A DNA stretch of 64,000 nucleotides from CATOSP01 sp034422355 (GCA_034422355.1 DAOUJS010000162.1:45810-109809); one strand, 5' to 3'. Positions 26,662-34,811 are shown, counted from the first letter of the stretch. Translations and numbers: made by a program. The notes: generated by a model not told the origin, from the sequence alone.

Positions 26662-27966
26662 ATGCCAGGCACAAACGGGAAAGCAACGATCATTCGCGGC
26701 GGCACCTTGATTGATGGGTCTGGCAGGCCCCCGGTGGATAACGATGTAATCGTTCTGGAGGGCGACCGTATTCGCAGCGTCGGCGCTCTGCCCCCGGATG
26801 TCAACGCTGAAGACCCTGAGAGCGTGCGCACCATTGATGCCTCCGGCAAGTGGATCATGCCGGGGCTGATCGATGGCCATTGCCACCTCTCTTTCGGCCA
26901 ACCGGCGATGCCGGGACTGAACATCGCCCGGGGCACCGTAAGCTCGGAGTTCAGCACCCTTCGCGCGGCCCGGAACGCTCAAACAGTGCTCCGGTCAGGC
27001 GTCACCAGCGTTTGCGTGCCGGGCGGGACGTGGTTCATCGACGTAGCTGTGCGGGAGGCCATCAATGCCGGATTGATAGAAGGCCCTCGCGTCTATTGCG
27101 CCGGACGCTTCATCGTCACCTACGGCAGCATCGCCGACAATGAGCCTTCGTGGGTTGGCACGCCGGAGCACGTGAATGGGAAGCTGTGCAACAACGTGAT
27201 GGACATGGTCACTGAAGTCCGGCGTCAGTGCAAGCACGGCGTGAACTTCATCAAGATGGCCGACAGCACATGGGGTGATATTCAGACGATTTCCAGAGAG
27301 GAACTGACGGCAGTCGCTGAAGAAGCCCATCGCCGAAACGCCCGCATCACCATCCATTCACGTGGGGCAGACTCGACCCGCGCCGCCGCTGAAGCCGGCT
27401 TCGACTGGATACTCCACGCTGACCTGGCCACCGAGTCCGACCTGGACGCCGTGGCCGAGGCAGGAGTCCGCATCATGCCGACTCTTACCTTCCTGGAACA
27501 CGCCGCCGAGTACGGTCGTGACTTTGGCCGCAGCGAACGGGAAGTTGACCAGATGAAATACAACCTGGAGGGAGGCGCAAAGGTCCTGCAAAGGGCGCGC
27601 GAGCTTGGGCTGAAGGTCCTGAGCGGGACCGACAGCGGGAACTCGCCGGTGATGCCCTACGGGGAACTGCACGCTAACGAGCCAGGGATTATGGTGAAGT
27701 ACGGCGGATATACTCCCCTGGAAGCGATCTCCGCGTGTACACGGGACAACGCCTTTGTGGTGGGACTGGAGGATGACCTGGGTGTGGTGGAGCCGGGCAA
27801 ACTGGCCGACATCCTGGTCTTGAACAAGGACCCGGTGGCGGACATATCGGTCCTTAAAGGCGGACGCAACCTTGATCTGATAATCAAGGCGGGCAAGGTA
27901 GTAGACCGGAACGGGCTGCAGGACAACCCGGATAACCCGCTCCGGTTCCACTCAGACTTCAGTTAG
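26662..27966 (+). CDS. Metal-dependent amidohydrolase (imidazolonepropionase/prolidase-like)
   Basis: 434 residues from the ATG at 26662 (GGAGGG upstream; the in-frame start at 26602 adds 20 non-conserved residues). Beta-sandwich N-terminus TIIRGGTLIDGSGRPPVDND, first metal motif LIDGHCHLSFGQP, lysine/His region FIKMADSTWGDI and ITIHSRG, a second His in DWILHADLA, and the catalytic Asp in LSGTDSGNSPVMPYGELH, then the C-terminal DDLGVVEPGKLADILVLNKDP. Family members hydrolyse cyclic amides or X-Pro dipeptides. The 3' end overlaps the converging hydantoinase-type gene by four bases. Confidence 0.9.
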   Translation: MPGTNGKATIIRGGTLIDGSGRPPVDNDVIVLEGDRIRSVGALPPDVNAEDPESVRTIDASGKWIMPGLIDGHCHLSFGQPAMPGLNIARGTVSSEFSTLRAARNAQTVLRSGVTSVCVPGGTWFIDVAVREAINAGLIEGPRVYCAGRFIVTYGSIADNEPSWVGTPEHVNGKLCNNVMDMVTEVRRQCKHGVNFIKMADSTWGDIQTISREELTAVAEEAHRRNARITIHSRGADSTRAAAEAGFDWILHADLATESDLDAVAEAGVRIMPTLTFLEHAAEYGRDFGRSEREVDQMKYNLEGGAKVLQRARELGLKVLSGTDSGNSPVMPYGELHANEPGIMVKYGGYTPLEAISACTRDNAFVVGLEDDLGVVEPGKLADILVLNKDPVADISVLKGGRNLDLIIKAGKVVDRNGLQDNPDNPLRFHSDFS

Positions 27967-29414
27967 AACGCGGGCCGCCGCAAAGGCATCGGATCAATCT
28001 TCCGCGGAATAAGCTGCCCGTCGTCCGGCGAACCCAGCAATTGACCGCCCTCTATCATCACCTTGCCGCGCAACAGCACCGTCGTCGGCCAACCTTCGAC
28101 CTCCCAACCCTCCCAGGGGCTGTAGTCGCGGACGTGCAGGTCGTCCATTGTCAGCGCCTTCTTGAACGATGGGTCTATAATGCACAGGTCGGCGTCGCTG
28201 CCCGCGGCTATTGCGCCCTTTCGAGGATATAGACCCAGCAGCTTGGCGGCATTGGTCGAGGTGACGTCGGCGAAACGCTCCAGGGTCATCCCCTGTTTCA
28301 CCACTGCCTCGGTGTAATTGACTCCCATGCGAATCTCGATGCCAATGTTGCCGCCCCTCACATCGACCACGTTGCGCCCTGCGATCTTGTCCAGGTAGGT
28401 CGTGAAGCTGCTGTCGGTGGCGGTGAACGTCAGGTCGGAACGGTGGAGGCCGTCCCACAAGTGGAGCCGGTCCTCCTCGTATTTCAACGATGGGTAGGTG
28501 TGGTACTTCATGCCGTCGGGTTCCCGGTACCGGTCGCAGTTGAATGACAGGGCCAGGGTCAGCACCTCGCCATAGACGGGCAGGCCGTTGCTGCGCGCCT
28601 CGGAAATGACATCGAGACCGTCCTTGGCTGTCACGTGGACAAAGTACAGCCCTACACCAGTGCGCTCAGCCAGACGGACCGTGCTCCGAAACGCCAGGTC
28701 TTCCACCGTCTTGGAGTGTATGAGGTGGACGTTGTACCAGTCCCAGTGACCTCGCTGCTGGGCCAGCAGGTAGTTGTACATCACCAATTCATCGTCCTCA
28801 CCATGCACTGCCAGAACGCCGCCGTGCCGGGCGATTTCGTTCATCACGTGCTCCAGCCGGCCCGCATCGATCTTACCTATGGGAGTCAGTGAATTGACCC
28901 GGCCCTCCGGAGGTCGAATGTCCGTGGTAAAAATCTTGACGCTGGGGAACCCCGCGTCGACCAGTTCACCGTAGCGGGAAATGGCGTCGGGCGAACTGAA
29001 CTGATTGTATATGCAGTGGGTAGAGTAATCGGTGTAGGCGTTCTCCCGCCACGGCTCGATGAATTCGTGGATGCCCCTGACCAAGTCCCCTTCGTTGGGC
29101 ACTGGCGCGAAGTCTATGACGGTCGTGGTCCCGCCCCAAATCGCCCCCAGAGAATGCTCGATGGGACCGGCGTTGGGCACCCCGGCCACCAGTTCCCGCG
29201 CTCCCGGCTGCACATTAGCCGCAGCATGGGCGTGGGTCTCGATGCCGCCGGGCACCACTATCTTGCCGCTGGCGTCCATCATCCTGGCGCCGTCCTCCGG
29301 CAGCAGTCCCGGCAGGGCGACGGCGGCTATCCGCTCTCCCGATATTCCGATGTCCCATTGCCCTGCTCCCGAGGGCGTTACCACGGTCCCGCCTTTGATG
29401 ATCAAATCCAGCAT
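27963..29414 (-). CDS. Dihydropyrimidinase/D-hydantoinase-type amidohydrolase
   Basis: 483 residues. N-terminal DLIIKGGTVVTPSG and GGIETHAHAAANV (metal His pair), the carboxylated-lysine candidate in FPSVKIFTTD, metal His in LAVHGEDDELV and LYFVHVTAKDGL, and the C-terminal LGLYPRKGAIAAGSDADLCIID. The usual DxHtH is ETHAHA and the catalytic Asp region is TATDSSFTTY, so substrate specificity may differ from classic hydantoinases. ATG at 29414 follows GGGAGGG. Convergent with the preceding amidohydrolase. Confidence 0.88.
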   Translation of the reverse strand: MLDLIIKGGTVVTPSGAGQWDIGISGERIAAVALPGLLPEDGARMMDASGKIVVPGGIETHAHAAANVQPGARELVAGVPNAGPIEHSLGAIWGGTTTVIDFAPVPNEGDLVRGIHEFIEPWRENAYTDYSTHCIYNQFSSPDAISRYGELVDAGFPSVKIFTTDIRPPEGRVNSLTPIGKIDAGRLEHVMNEIARHGGVLAVHGEDDELVMYNYLLAQQRGHWDWYNVHLIHSKTVEDLAFRSTVRLAERTGVGLYFVHVTAKDGLDVISEARSNGLPVYGEVLTLALSFNCDRYREPDGMKYHTYPSLKYEEDRLHLWDGLHRSDLTFTATDSSFTTYLDKIAGRNVVDVRGGNIGIEIRMGVNYTEAVVKQGMTLERFADVTSTNAAKLLGLYPRKGAIAAGSDADLCIIDPSFKKALTMDDLHVRDYSPWEGWEVEGWPTTVLLRGKVMIEGGQLLGSPDDGQLIPRKIDPMPLRRPAF

Positions 29415-29436
29415 GGTTGTCCCTCCCTTTTGGCGG

Positions 29437-29667
29437 CTATTCTAACATTGGAGATTCATTCCTGTGACGTTGCACAAACCGTCGTAACGCTACCAATGCC
29501 CATAACCCTTCGATGACCGTGACAGGGTATGCTGAAATCAACCCGCTGTAGGCGGCGGTCATAGCACAACCGAGGGCGAAAACCAGGACCATCCATTTCG
29601 ACCGGCGCTCCAGCCAGTAACTCACGAACATTATCGCCACCGCGACGGAACCAAACAACGCCAGCAA
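29437..29667 (-). CDS. Small two-helix membrane protein
   Basis: 76 residues with two or three hydrophobic segments (ALFGSVAVAIMFVSYWLE, WMVLVFALGCAMTAAYSGLI and the amphipathic VIEGLWALVALRRFVQR). The final W-A-L-V-A-L-R-R-F pattern is a recurring feature of short conserved inner-membrane proteins of unknown function. Start is TTG at 29667 behind GAGGAG. It lies 22 bases upstream of the hydantoinase-type gene on the same strand, so the two may be co-transcribed. No function assigned. Confidence 0.65.
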   Translation of the reverse strand: MLALFGSVAVAIMFVSYWLERRSKWMVLVFALGCAMTAAYSGLISAYPVTVIEGLWALVALRRFVQRHRNESPMLE

Positions 29668-29778
29668 GATGGACTCCTCTCAAACTGCTTCGGCCCTAGA
29701 CCGCTGTATTCCCGAGCCTCCTCCAAGAGTAAAAGACATCCCTATGACGTGAACATCTGGCCTTAGAACTTCTAATAT

Positions 29779-29788
29779 CTGTTATAAT
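29779..29788 (+). promoter_or_regulatory. Extended -10 promoter for the zinc-ribbon gene
   Basis: TGTTATAAT (TGn plus a consensus TATAAT at 29783-29788) with no convincing -35. It would give a leader of about 100 bases before the start at 29898. Confidence 0.5.
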
Positions 29789-29897
29789 GCGCTTAGGTGC
29801 AAGTTAAGGTTTCCAGTTGGTGGTATCTTCTTTGGCGTTACCCCTAGCATCGGATGACCTCGACTGAACCAAGAAACATCATATGGAGGCCATCCAG

Positions 29898-30185
29898 ATG
29901 GCGATCTCGGACAAGAGTCTCACTTGCGTGGAATGTGGGGCGCCGTTCATATTCACAGTGGGGGAGCAGGAGTTCTTCGCTTCCAGGGGATACACCAACG
30001 AACCCAAGCGCTGCCCCGAGTGCCGGAGTGCCCGGCGGAGCCAGCAGCGTGGCTATGGCGGCGGAGAACGTGAGATGCACCCTGCAGTCTGCGCCCAGTG
30101 CGGCATTGACACCATGGTGCCCTTCCGCCCGCGCGGCGACCGCCCAGTGTATTGCAGCGATTGCTTCAGCGCCTTGCGGCGGTAG
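29898..30185 (+). CDS. Zinc-ribbon domain protein
   Basis: 95 residues with two zinc ribbons: CVECGAPFIFTVGEQEFFASRG then CPECR, and CAQCGIDTMVPFRPRGDRPVYC then the last CSDC. This Cys4-type pair with the middle KRCPECRSARRSQ is a known probable zinc-binding family found beside cold-shock or rRNA-related genes; it likely binds nucleic acid or protein. GGAGG at 29885-29889 is eight bases before the ATG at 29898, so the in-frame ATG at 29883 is not used. A strong terminator follows, making it monocistronic. Confidence 0.88.
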   Translation: MAISDKSLTCVECGAPFIFTVGEQEFFASRGYTNEPKRCPECRSARRSQQRGYGGGEREMHPAVCAQCGIDTMVPFRPRGDRPVYCSDCFSALRR

Positions 30186-30206
30186 TCCCTGACCACAGGA
30201 AAGATA

Positions 30207-30238
30207 GGCCGCCCCATCCGGGGCGGCCTTCTACTTTC
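30207..30238 (+). terminator. Intrinsic terminator after the zinc-ribbon gene
   Basis: Perfect 9-bp stem GGCCGCCCC/GGGGCGGCC with loop ATCC, followed by TTCTACTTT. 21 bases after the stop codon. Confidence 0.85.
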
Positions 30239-30435
30239 TGCATTGATCCCGGTGTTTATCGTTGATAGACCGGGGCCTGTCAATGGTCACTTACACTATC
30301 GTGTAGCCCTATTCCTGTACCTGCCGCCCTGTCCAGTGTAAAATCGTAGACCAATCAACGCACACTCGTGCCGTTGGATTGCAATACATTCCACCCGCCG
30401 CCCCCCGGACACTCGCATCAGGCAGGTGACCTCTC

Positions 30436-32097
30436 TTGGACCAGAGGCCATCCGAAATGGGCCCGATCCTCTCTGAACTGGAAGACCTGCGCCACCGTAT
30501 CTCCGAGATGGAGATGGTCGAAGCCGAACGCAACCGCGTTTGGGAGACCGCGAGGGAGAGGGAAGAGCAGTACCGCGCCGCTGTCGAGAACGTGGCGGAT
30601 GCCATCGTTATCAATGTCGGCACCACCCGGGTGTTCGTGAACAATGCCTTCCTGACTCTGCACGGCCTGGATGACATGAGCCAGGCATCCGGCCTTTCCC
30701 TCGACCATTTCATTATTCCGGAAGACCGTCCCACGGTGCGGGCGCGGACATTGGCCCGGGAACGAGGCGAACCAGTACCGGGCGTGTACGAATACCGCAT
30801 TCGACGGACCACCGGGGAAGTTCGTACGGTTGAGTCATCTGCGGTGGCAATTACATTCAACGGCGAACCAGCTACCCTGGCGGTGCTCAGGGACGTTACG
30901 GAACGAAAACAGGCCGAGGAACAGGTCCGCAGGCTGGCGACGATAGGACGGATCATCAGTTCATCGCTCAACGTCGAGGAAGTGTATGAGCCATTCGCCC
31001 AACAGGTCAGGGAGCTTATCGCCTCTGAGCGGATCGTGATTACCATCGCCGGCCCGGAACAGGACGTGTTCACCACCGCCTACGTTAGTGGCGGGGATGT
31101 TGCCCAGCGCCGGCGAGGGGATGTGGCCGCCCTGGACAGTTCCCCGACGCAGGAAGTGATCCTGCGCAGAGCCGGGCTGCTCATCCAGCCCAAGGACATC
31201 AACGACTTGCAGCAGCGGTTTACCGGGCCGTTGCCAGCCTACGAGGCCGGATTCCGGTCCTTTCTCTCGGTGCCGCTAATATCCCATGATGAGGTCATTG
31301 GGGTGCTCCACCTGGAGTCTACTCAACCCAACGCCTACACAGACAGAGACCTGGATCTTGCAGAGAGCGTAGGCGCGCAGATATCGGGGGCCATAGCCAA
31401 TGCCCGGCTTTACGAGCAGTTGGAGTTGGAGCGGGAGCGCTTGCGGCAATTGACCATGCGGGTCATATCTGAAGAGGAAGAGGAGAGACACCGTGTCTCC
31501 CGCGAATTGCACGACGAGGCAGGACAGGCCCTGACTGCGCTCAAGATAAGTCTGGGTCTGGTCCAGTCCGACATGCCCGATGATGAGGCCGCCCTCCGGG
31601 ACACGCTGGCCAGCGCGGTGGACATGACCGAGACCACAATGGAAAAGATCCGCCTCCTAGCCCGTGGGCTGCGCCCCCCGGAACTGGATGCGGTAGGATT
31701 GAACGACACCCTGGAAGGATACTGCCGGGAATTCGCCCAGCGCACACACCTGCGTATCGACTACTCTGGCGAAGAGTCCCTGGGGTTGTCTGACGCGGTG
31801 ACGATTTGCCTATACCGCTTTCTCCAGGAGGCCCTGACCAACGTAGCGCGGCACGCTGAGGCGACAACAGTCAACGTGAGGCTGCGCCGGAGTGATGAGG
31901 CCGTCACATTGTCCGTGGAGGACGATGGCAAAGGGTTCGTCCGTCCACCAGGCAATGGTTGGGGCAATAAAGGTCTGGGAATCGGGCTGATAGGTATGCG
32001 GGAGCGGTTCGAGCTTCTGGGCGGAAGAGTTGACATAGAATCAACACCCGGCAAGGGCGCCCGCCTGGTGGCGTCCGTGCCGAATGGCAACGCTTAG
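30436..32097 (+). CDS. PAS-GAF sensor histidine kinase (HisKA_3 type)
   Basis: Soluble NarX/DegS-type kinase, 553 residues. A short N-terminal coiled coil (about 10-40), PAS domain (about 42-155, ending in LRDVTERKQAEEQ), GAF domain (about 170-330), then HisKA_3 dimerisation helix with EEEERHRVSRELHDEAGQAL (phospho-His about 358) and HATPase with LQEALTNVARHA and GLGIGLIGMRERFELLGG. No membrane segments, so it senses a cytoplasmic signal. Start could be TTG 30436 or ATG 30457. The NarL-type regulator 17 bases downstream is its obvious partner. A palindrome TACACTATCGTGTA at 30292-30305 lies upstream. Confidence 0.93.
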   Translation: MDQRPSEMGPILSELEDLRHRISEMEMVEAERNRVWETAREREEQYRAAVENVADAIVINVGTTRVFVNNAFLTLHGLDDMSQASGLSLDHFIIPEDRPTVRARTLARERGEPVPGVYEYRIRRTTGEVRTVESSAVAITFNGEPATLAVLRDVTERKQAEEQVRRLATIGRIISSSLNVEEVYEPFAQQVRELIASERIVITIAGPEQDVFTTAYVSGGDVAQRRRGDVAALDSSPTQEVILRRAGLLIQPKDINDLQQRFTGPLPAYEAGFRSFLSVPLISHDEVIGVLHLESTQPNAYTDRDLDLAESVGAQISGAIANARLYEQLELERERLRQLTMRVISEEEEERHRVSRELHDEAGQALTALKISLGLVQSDMPDDEAALRDTLASAVDMTETTMEKIRLLARGLRPPELDAVGLNDTLEGYCREFAQRTHLRIDYSGEESLGLSDAVTICLYRFLQEALTNVARHAEATTVNVRLRRSDEAVTLSVEDDGKGFVRPPGNGWGNKGLGIGLIGMRERFELLGGRVDIESTPGKGARLVASVPNGNA

Positions 32098-32114
32098 CAG
32101 GGGAGGGGGATGAT

Positions 32115-32765
32115 ATGGTCAGTGTAATTATAGCCGATGACCACCACCTGGTCCGGCAGGGGATCAGGATGCTGCTGGAAAAGGCCGAGGACATTGACGT
32201 AGTCGGGGAGGCTGAGAACGGCCTGGAGGCCGTCGAGTTGGCGGAGTCGCTGGCCCCCGATATTATTGTGATGGACATTTCCATGCCGCGCTTGAACGGA
32301 ATTCAGGCCACAGAGGAGATCCGCTCCGGCTCATCCCAGACTCAGGTCGTAATCCTGTCCATGCACGCCGACGACACGATGGTGCGCCATGCCTTGCGGC
32401 GCGGGGCGAAGGGATATGTGCTCAAGCGTGCTGTCGGGGAAGAACTATTGTTGGCCATCAGGGCTGCCGTGAATGGAGAGACCTATCTCAGTCCACCCAT
32501 CGCCGGATCGATCGTCGATGACTTCTTTTCCAGGTCCGATGCCGATGAAGAATCCGGCAAGCTGGAAAAGCTGACCCGCCGGGAAACTGAAGTGCTGCAA
32601 CTCCTTGCGGAAGGCGGTACCAACAACTCCATAGCCCAGGACCTGGTCGTCAGCGCGAAGACCGTGGAGAAACACCGGGCCAGTCTGATGTCCAAGCTGG
32701 ACATCCACGACCTGGCGGGCCTGGTCCGGTTTGCAGTCAAGCACGGGATGGTCTCCGTAGACTAA
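32115..32765 (+). CDS. NarL/FixJ-family response regulator
   Basis: 216 residues: receiver domain 1-about 120 with the acidic pair ADDHH, phospho-acceptor Asp54 in VMDISMPRLNG and the KRA lysine near 103; LuxR-type helix-turn-helix about 148-212 with LTRRETEVLQLLAEGGTNNSIAQDL and KTVEKHRASLMSKLDI. GGAGGGGG lies before the ATG. Forms a two-component pair with the preceding kinase and is the natural candidate for binding the duplicated promoter motif at 32821 and 33384. Confidence 0.95.
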   Translation: MVSVIIADDHHLVRQGIRMLLEKAEDIDVVGEAENGLEAVELAESLAPDIIVMDISMPRLNGIQATEEIRSGSSQTQVVILSMHADDTMVRHALRRGAKGYVLKRAVGEELLLAIRAAVNGETYLSPPIAGSIVDDFFSRSDADEESGKLEKLTRRETEVLQLLAEGGTNNSIAQDLVVSAKTVEKHRASLMSKLDIHDLAGLVRFAVKHGMVSVD

Positions 32766-32820
32766 CCCATCTATATGCATCCAGGTATTTCTCCTCTGCT
32801 GTTCCCGTATTGGACACTCC

Positions 32821-32866
32821 TTATGGGGTGTTTCCCGCGTCAATAGTAGGGTATCACCCCATACCC
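32821..32866 (+). promoter_or_regulatory. Inverted-repeat promoter motif, copy 1
   Basis: Perfect 9-bp inverted repeat TATGGGGTG (32821-32829) and CACCCCATA (32854-32862), containing GGGTGTTTCCC and TAGGGTATCACCC sub-blocks. A near-identical arrangement occurs at 33384-33426. It lies about 20 bp upstream of a -10-like CATGAT at 32885, where an activator for a weak -35 promoter would bind. Confidence 0.55.
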
Positions 32867-32936
32867 CGCATTCCCCGTTTTCGGCATGATAGTAACACGC
32901 ATTACTACCTTGTCCCTTCGGAGAAAGGAGGCCACT

Positions 32937-33005
32937 ATGATCCGAGATTTCGAGTGGCTGCACCAGTGGAAGTTCCCTTGTTCGCCCTCCACCGGTGAAG
33001 GCTGA
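32937..33005 (+). CDS. Possible 22-residue leader peptide
   Basis: ATG at 32937 with AAAGGAGG five bases upstream, encoding MIRDFEWLHQWKFPCSPSTG plus two residues, then TGA. The Shine-Dalgarno is among the best in this area, yet the product is tiny and its last codons fall in the first arm of a 12-bp stem. It could be a regulatory leader peptide of the structured region or fortuitous. Confidence 0.35.
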   Translation: MIRDFEWLHQWKFPCSPSTGEG

Positions 33006-33311
33006 GGGGAGAGCACCCAAGGGTGATGCACCGGTGGAGGCACTCATCGAGCGAGGGCAGATACGCACCGCCAGCGTGAGGAAAGGTGCAGACCGATGAG
33101 GAGAATGTTCATACATAACGAGATCTGTTAGCGCCCCCACGGCCATGGAGTGAGTGGACCCACAGGCCGATGGGGGCAGCAGGAACGCCGAGGCGCTGGT
33201 TCCGGCAGGCGGGTAGGCAACGGCAGTCGGGCAGTCAATCCAGCGGAACTCCGAGGGGGTGACGGGACAGCCGGGGCAACCGCCAGGGAACGGATCAAGG
33301 TCGAGGCGATG

Positions 33312-33352
33312 AACGCATCAGGCACGGGAGATAAGCCCGTGCCTGATGCGTT
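33312..33352 (+). terminator. 17-bp hairpin, probable terminator
   Basis: Perfect 17-bp stem AACGCATCAGGCACGGG/CCCGTGCCTGATGCGTT with loop AGATAAG, followed by TTTGTG at 33351-33356. The run of T is short but the stem is exceptionally stable. Ends the transcript that would start near 32895. Confidence 0.6.
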
Positions 33353-33383
33353 TGTGTACACTGGCCTGCGTTTCAGACAAAAG

Positions 33384-33452
33384 TAGGGTGTTTTCCCTGT
33401 CCAGGGTAGGGAATCTACCCGTACCCATAACGGTCTTGTTAGTCCATATTAT
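33384..33452 (+). promoter_or_regulatory. Inverted-repeat promoter motif, copy 2, with -10
   Basis: TAGGGTGTTTTCCCTGTCC (33384-33402) then GGGTAGGGAATCTACCC, about three-quarters identical over 40 bp to the block at 32821-32862. A TATTAT at 33447-33452 lies about 20 bp downstream with no good -35, the same layout as copy 1. Likely drives the receiver protein gene at 33486. Confidence 0.55.
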
Positions 33453-33485
33453 GTCCATCAGCCTTAAATGCTAGAGAGGCCTGGA

Positions 33486-33911
33486 ATGGCAACACTGCAT
33501 ATGGTGGACCCGGACAGGGAAATCAGGGTACTGCTCATAGACAGCAACCCCGTGTTCCTTCATACGGCGACAGGCTTCCTGGAGAGGCAGGGAAGGTCGT
33601 TCGCGCTCCAGACTTCAGGCTCCGTCGAGGCCGCTCTGCCCCGGGCGGCTGCGTTCAACCCTGGCGTGATCGTGTTCGACCCCAGCGGTTTGGGGTCCGC
33701 GGGTCTGGAGACCATATCCGGACTTCGCAGGGACTTTCCCGGGGTCCGCGTGATTGCGATGGCGCTGGTTGACTCTCCGACGTATCACCACGCTTGCCTC
33801 GTCGCCGGAGCGGACGGGTTTGTCTCCAAGGCCGACCTTGCATCGGGTCTGCTCCCGGCGATCCTGGGGGCGGCTCCCGTCAGCTCTACAGGGTGCCGGT
33901 ACGGCTGCTAG
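33486..33911 (+). CDS. Stand-alone receiver-domain protein
   Basis: 141 residues, essentially one CheY-like domain: acidic pocket LLIDSNPVF (only one Asp where two acidic residues are usual), acceptor Asp65 in VIVFDPSGLGSAGLETI, alanine at the T/S position region (VIAMALVD) and the conserved Lys in DGFVSKADL. No output domain. The missing second acidic residue and absent Thr/Ser suggest altered or no phosphorylation. ATG at 33486 fits AGAGAGG at 33471; an in-frame ATG at 33468 lacks a ribosome binding site. Followed after 44 bases by a UspA protein. Confidence 0.8.
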   Translation: MATLHMVDPDREIRVLLIDSNPVFLHTATGFLERQGRSFALQTSGSVEAALPRAAAFNPGVIVFDPSGLGSAGLETISGLRRDFPGVRVIAMALVDSPTYHHACLVAGADGFVSKADLASGLLPAILGAAPVSSTGCRYGC

Positions 33912-33955
33912 GCACCGCGGGGTCTGGGCACACTTCGGTACTGGAGGGGTATCAA

Positions 33956-34504
33956 ATGCGTTGGGACTTTGAAGAAGAATATGGTTCCACTGAGTTCGCG
34001 GCCTACGAGTGGACTTACTGGCACGAGACCGGTGAACCGCTCGATGACAGGCCGGACAAGATCCTGGTCCCGCTGGACCGGTCGTTGAGGGGCGCTAATC
34101 GCGTGCTCGAAATCGCTGAGGGTCTTCTTAGGCCCGGCGGAGAAGGCATACTTCTCCACGTCATACCTCCGGCCAGCCCCAAAGCCGGAGGCATGGGTTT
34201 CATACCATCCAGCGAACTGGAGAAACATGAACGCTCCAGGGCAGCCACGTACCTGAACTACTTTGCCGAGCGGCTCAATTCCGACCGGTGCCGGTGGAGG
34301 GGAGAGGTGGTTGTGGCCAAGTCGGTGGCGGAAGGGATCGCCGAAGTTGCATCCAAGGAGAACGTTGACCTCATCGCCATGTACACCCACAGCCGGAAGG
34401 GTCTGGCGAAGTGGTTGAAGGGAAGCGTGGCAGAACGGGTCCGTCGATACGCGAGCACCGAAGTCCGTATCGTAAGGGCCGCTGAGTTCGCTCCGGCCCA
34501 ATAA
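33956..34504 (+). CDS. Universal stress protein (UspA family) with N-terminal extension
   Basis: 182 residues. About 34 residues of an aromatic, acidic N-terminal extension (RWDFEEEYGSTEFAAYEWTY) precede a UspA domain that begins DKILVPLDRSLRGANRVLEIA and ends with VDLIAMYTHSRKGLAKWLKGSVAERVRRYASTEVRIV. The G-2x-G-9x-G-S/T ATP motif is degenerate here (HSRKGLAKWLKGSVAE). CTGGAGGGG precedes the ATG at 33956. It shares the IAMYTHxRxxLxxxxKGSxAxxVxR pattern with the UspA domain at 35268, so the two are paralogues. Confidence 0.87.
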   Translation: MRWDFEEEYGSTEFAAYEWTYWHETGEPLDDRPDKILVPLDRSLRGANRVLEIAEGLLRPGGEGILLHVIPPASPKAGGMGFIPSSELEKHERSRAATYLNYFAERLNSDRCRWRGEVVVAKSVAEGIAEVASKENVDLIAMYTHSRKGLAKWLKGSVAERVRRYASTEVRIVRAAEFAPAQ

Positions 34505-34573
34505 TCAAGTCAACAACAGGCGAGCTCCGAGGCAGACCGATTCATCAAAACTCCATACGCAAGGAGGCACGAA

Positions 34574-34771
34574 ATGGTGAATCTGAAGTTGGACCAGGAG
34601 GTTACAACACTTCATATCGAGCCGGCTACTGAGGAGGAGCAGGCTGCGGAATGGGTGTACACGATGCCATGTGCGGGCGTGAGGTACTACCAGTTCGCCC
34701 AGCCGCGCACGAAGCCTGTGGCCAGGGAAGTCCTTCCCGTCAACCGGGCGGCTGAGAGCATTGCCGCATAA
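34574..34771 (+). CDS. Small protein of unknown function
   Basis: 65 residues with an acidic N-terminal half (LDQEVTTLHIEPATEEEQAAE) and an aromatic centre (WVYTMPCAGVRYYQFAQPRTK). No recognised domain. A full AAGGAGG at 34561-34567 and its place between two stress genes, with a long hairpin downstream, argue that it is expressed. It could be a small stress-regulon protein; no function is claimed. Confidence 0.6.
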   Translation: MVNLKLDQEVTTLHIEPATEEEQAAEWVYTMPCAGVRYYQFAQPRTKPVAREVLPVNRAAESIAA

Positions 34772-34811
34772 GACCTGATTCCGTACCGGGTGATTCTGAA
34801 CGCCTCTTCCC

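Larger units (their letters stand above)
32895..33352 (+). ncRNA. Candidate structured RNA, unknown class
   Basis: The 720-bp interval 32766-33485 has no convincing protein gene beyond a 22-codon frame. Instead it has strong self-complementarity: a 12-bp stem CCTCCACCGGTG (32986-32997) with CACCGGTGGAGG (33029-33040) enclosing CACCC-AA-GGGTG; a GC-rich hairpin GCCCCCA...TGGGGGC (33133-33139 with 33171-33177) with inner GGCC/GGCC; and a terminal 17-bp hairpin. It sits between two copies of the promoter motif. I do not recognise tmRNA, RNase P, 6S, SRP or a known riboswitch. Boundaries are guesses from the promoter and the last hairpin. Confidence 0.4.

Noticed and set aside
33006..33311. RNase P RNA or tmRNA
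   Set aside because: GAGGAAAGG and CAGCC-like bits drew attention, but the universally conserved RNase P core and the tmRNA tRNA-like ends are not present.
33150..33386. 78-codon plus-strand frame in the structured region
   Set aside because: Composition is low-complexity Gly/Arg/Ala, there is no good ribosome binding site, and it runs through the 17-bp hairpin.
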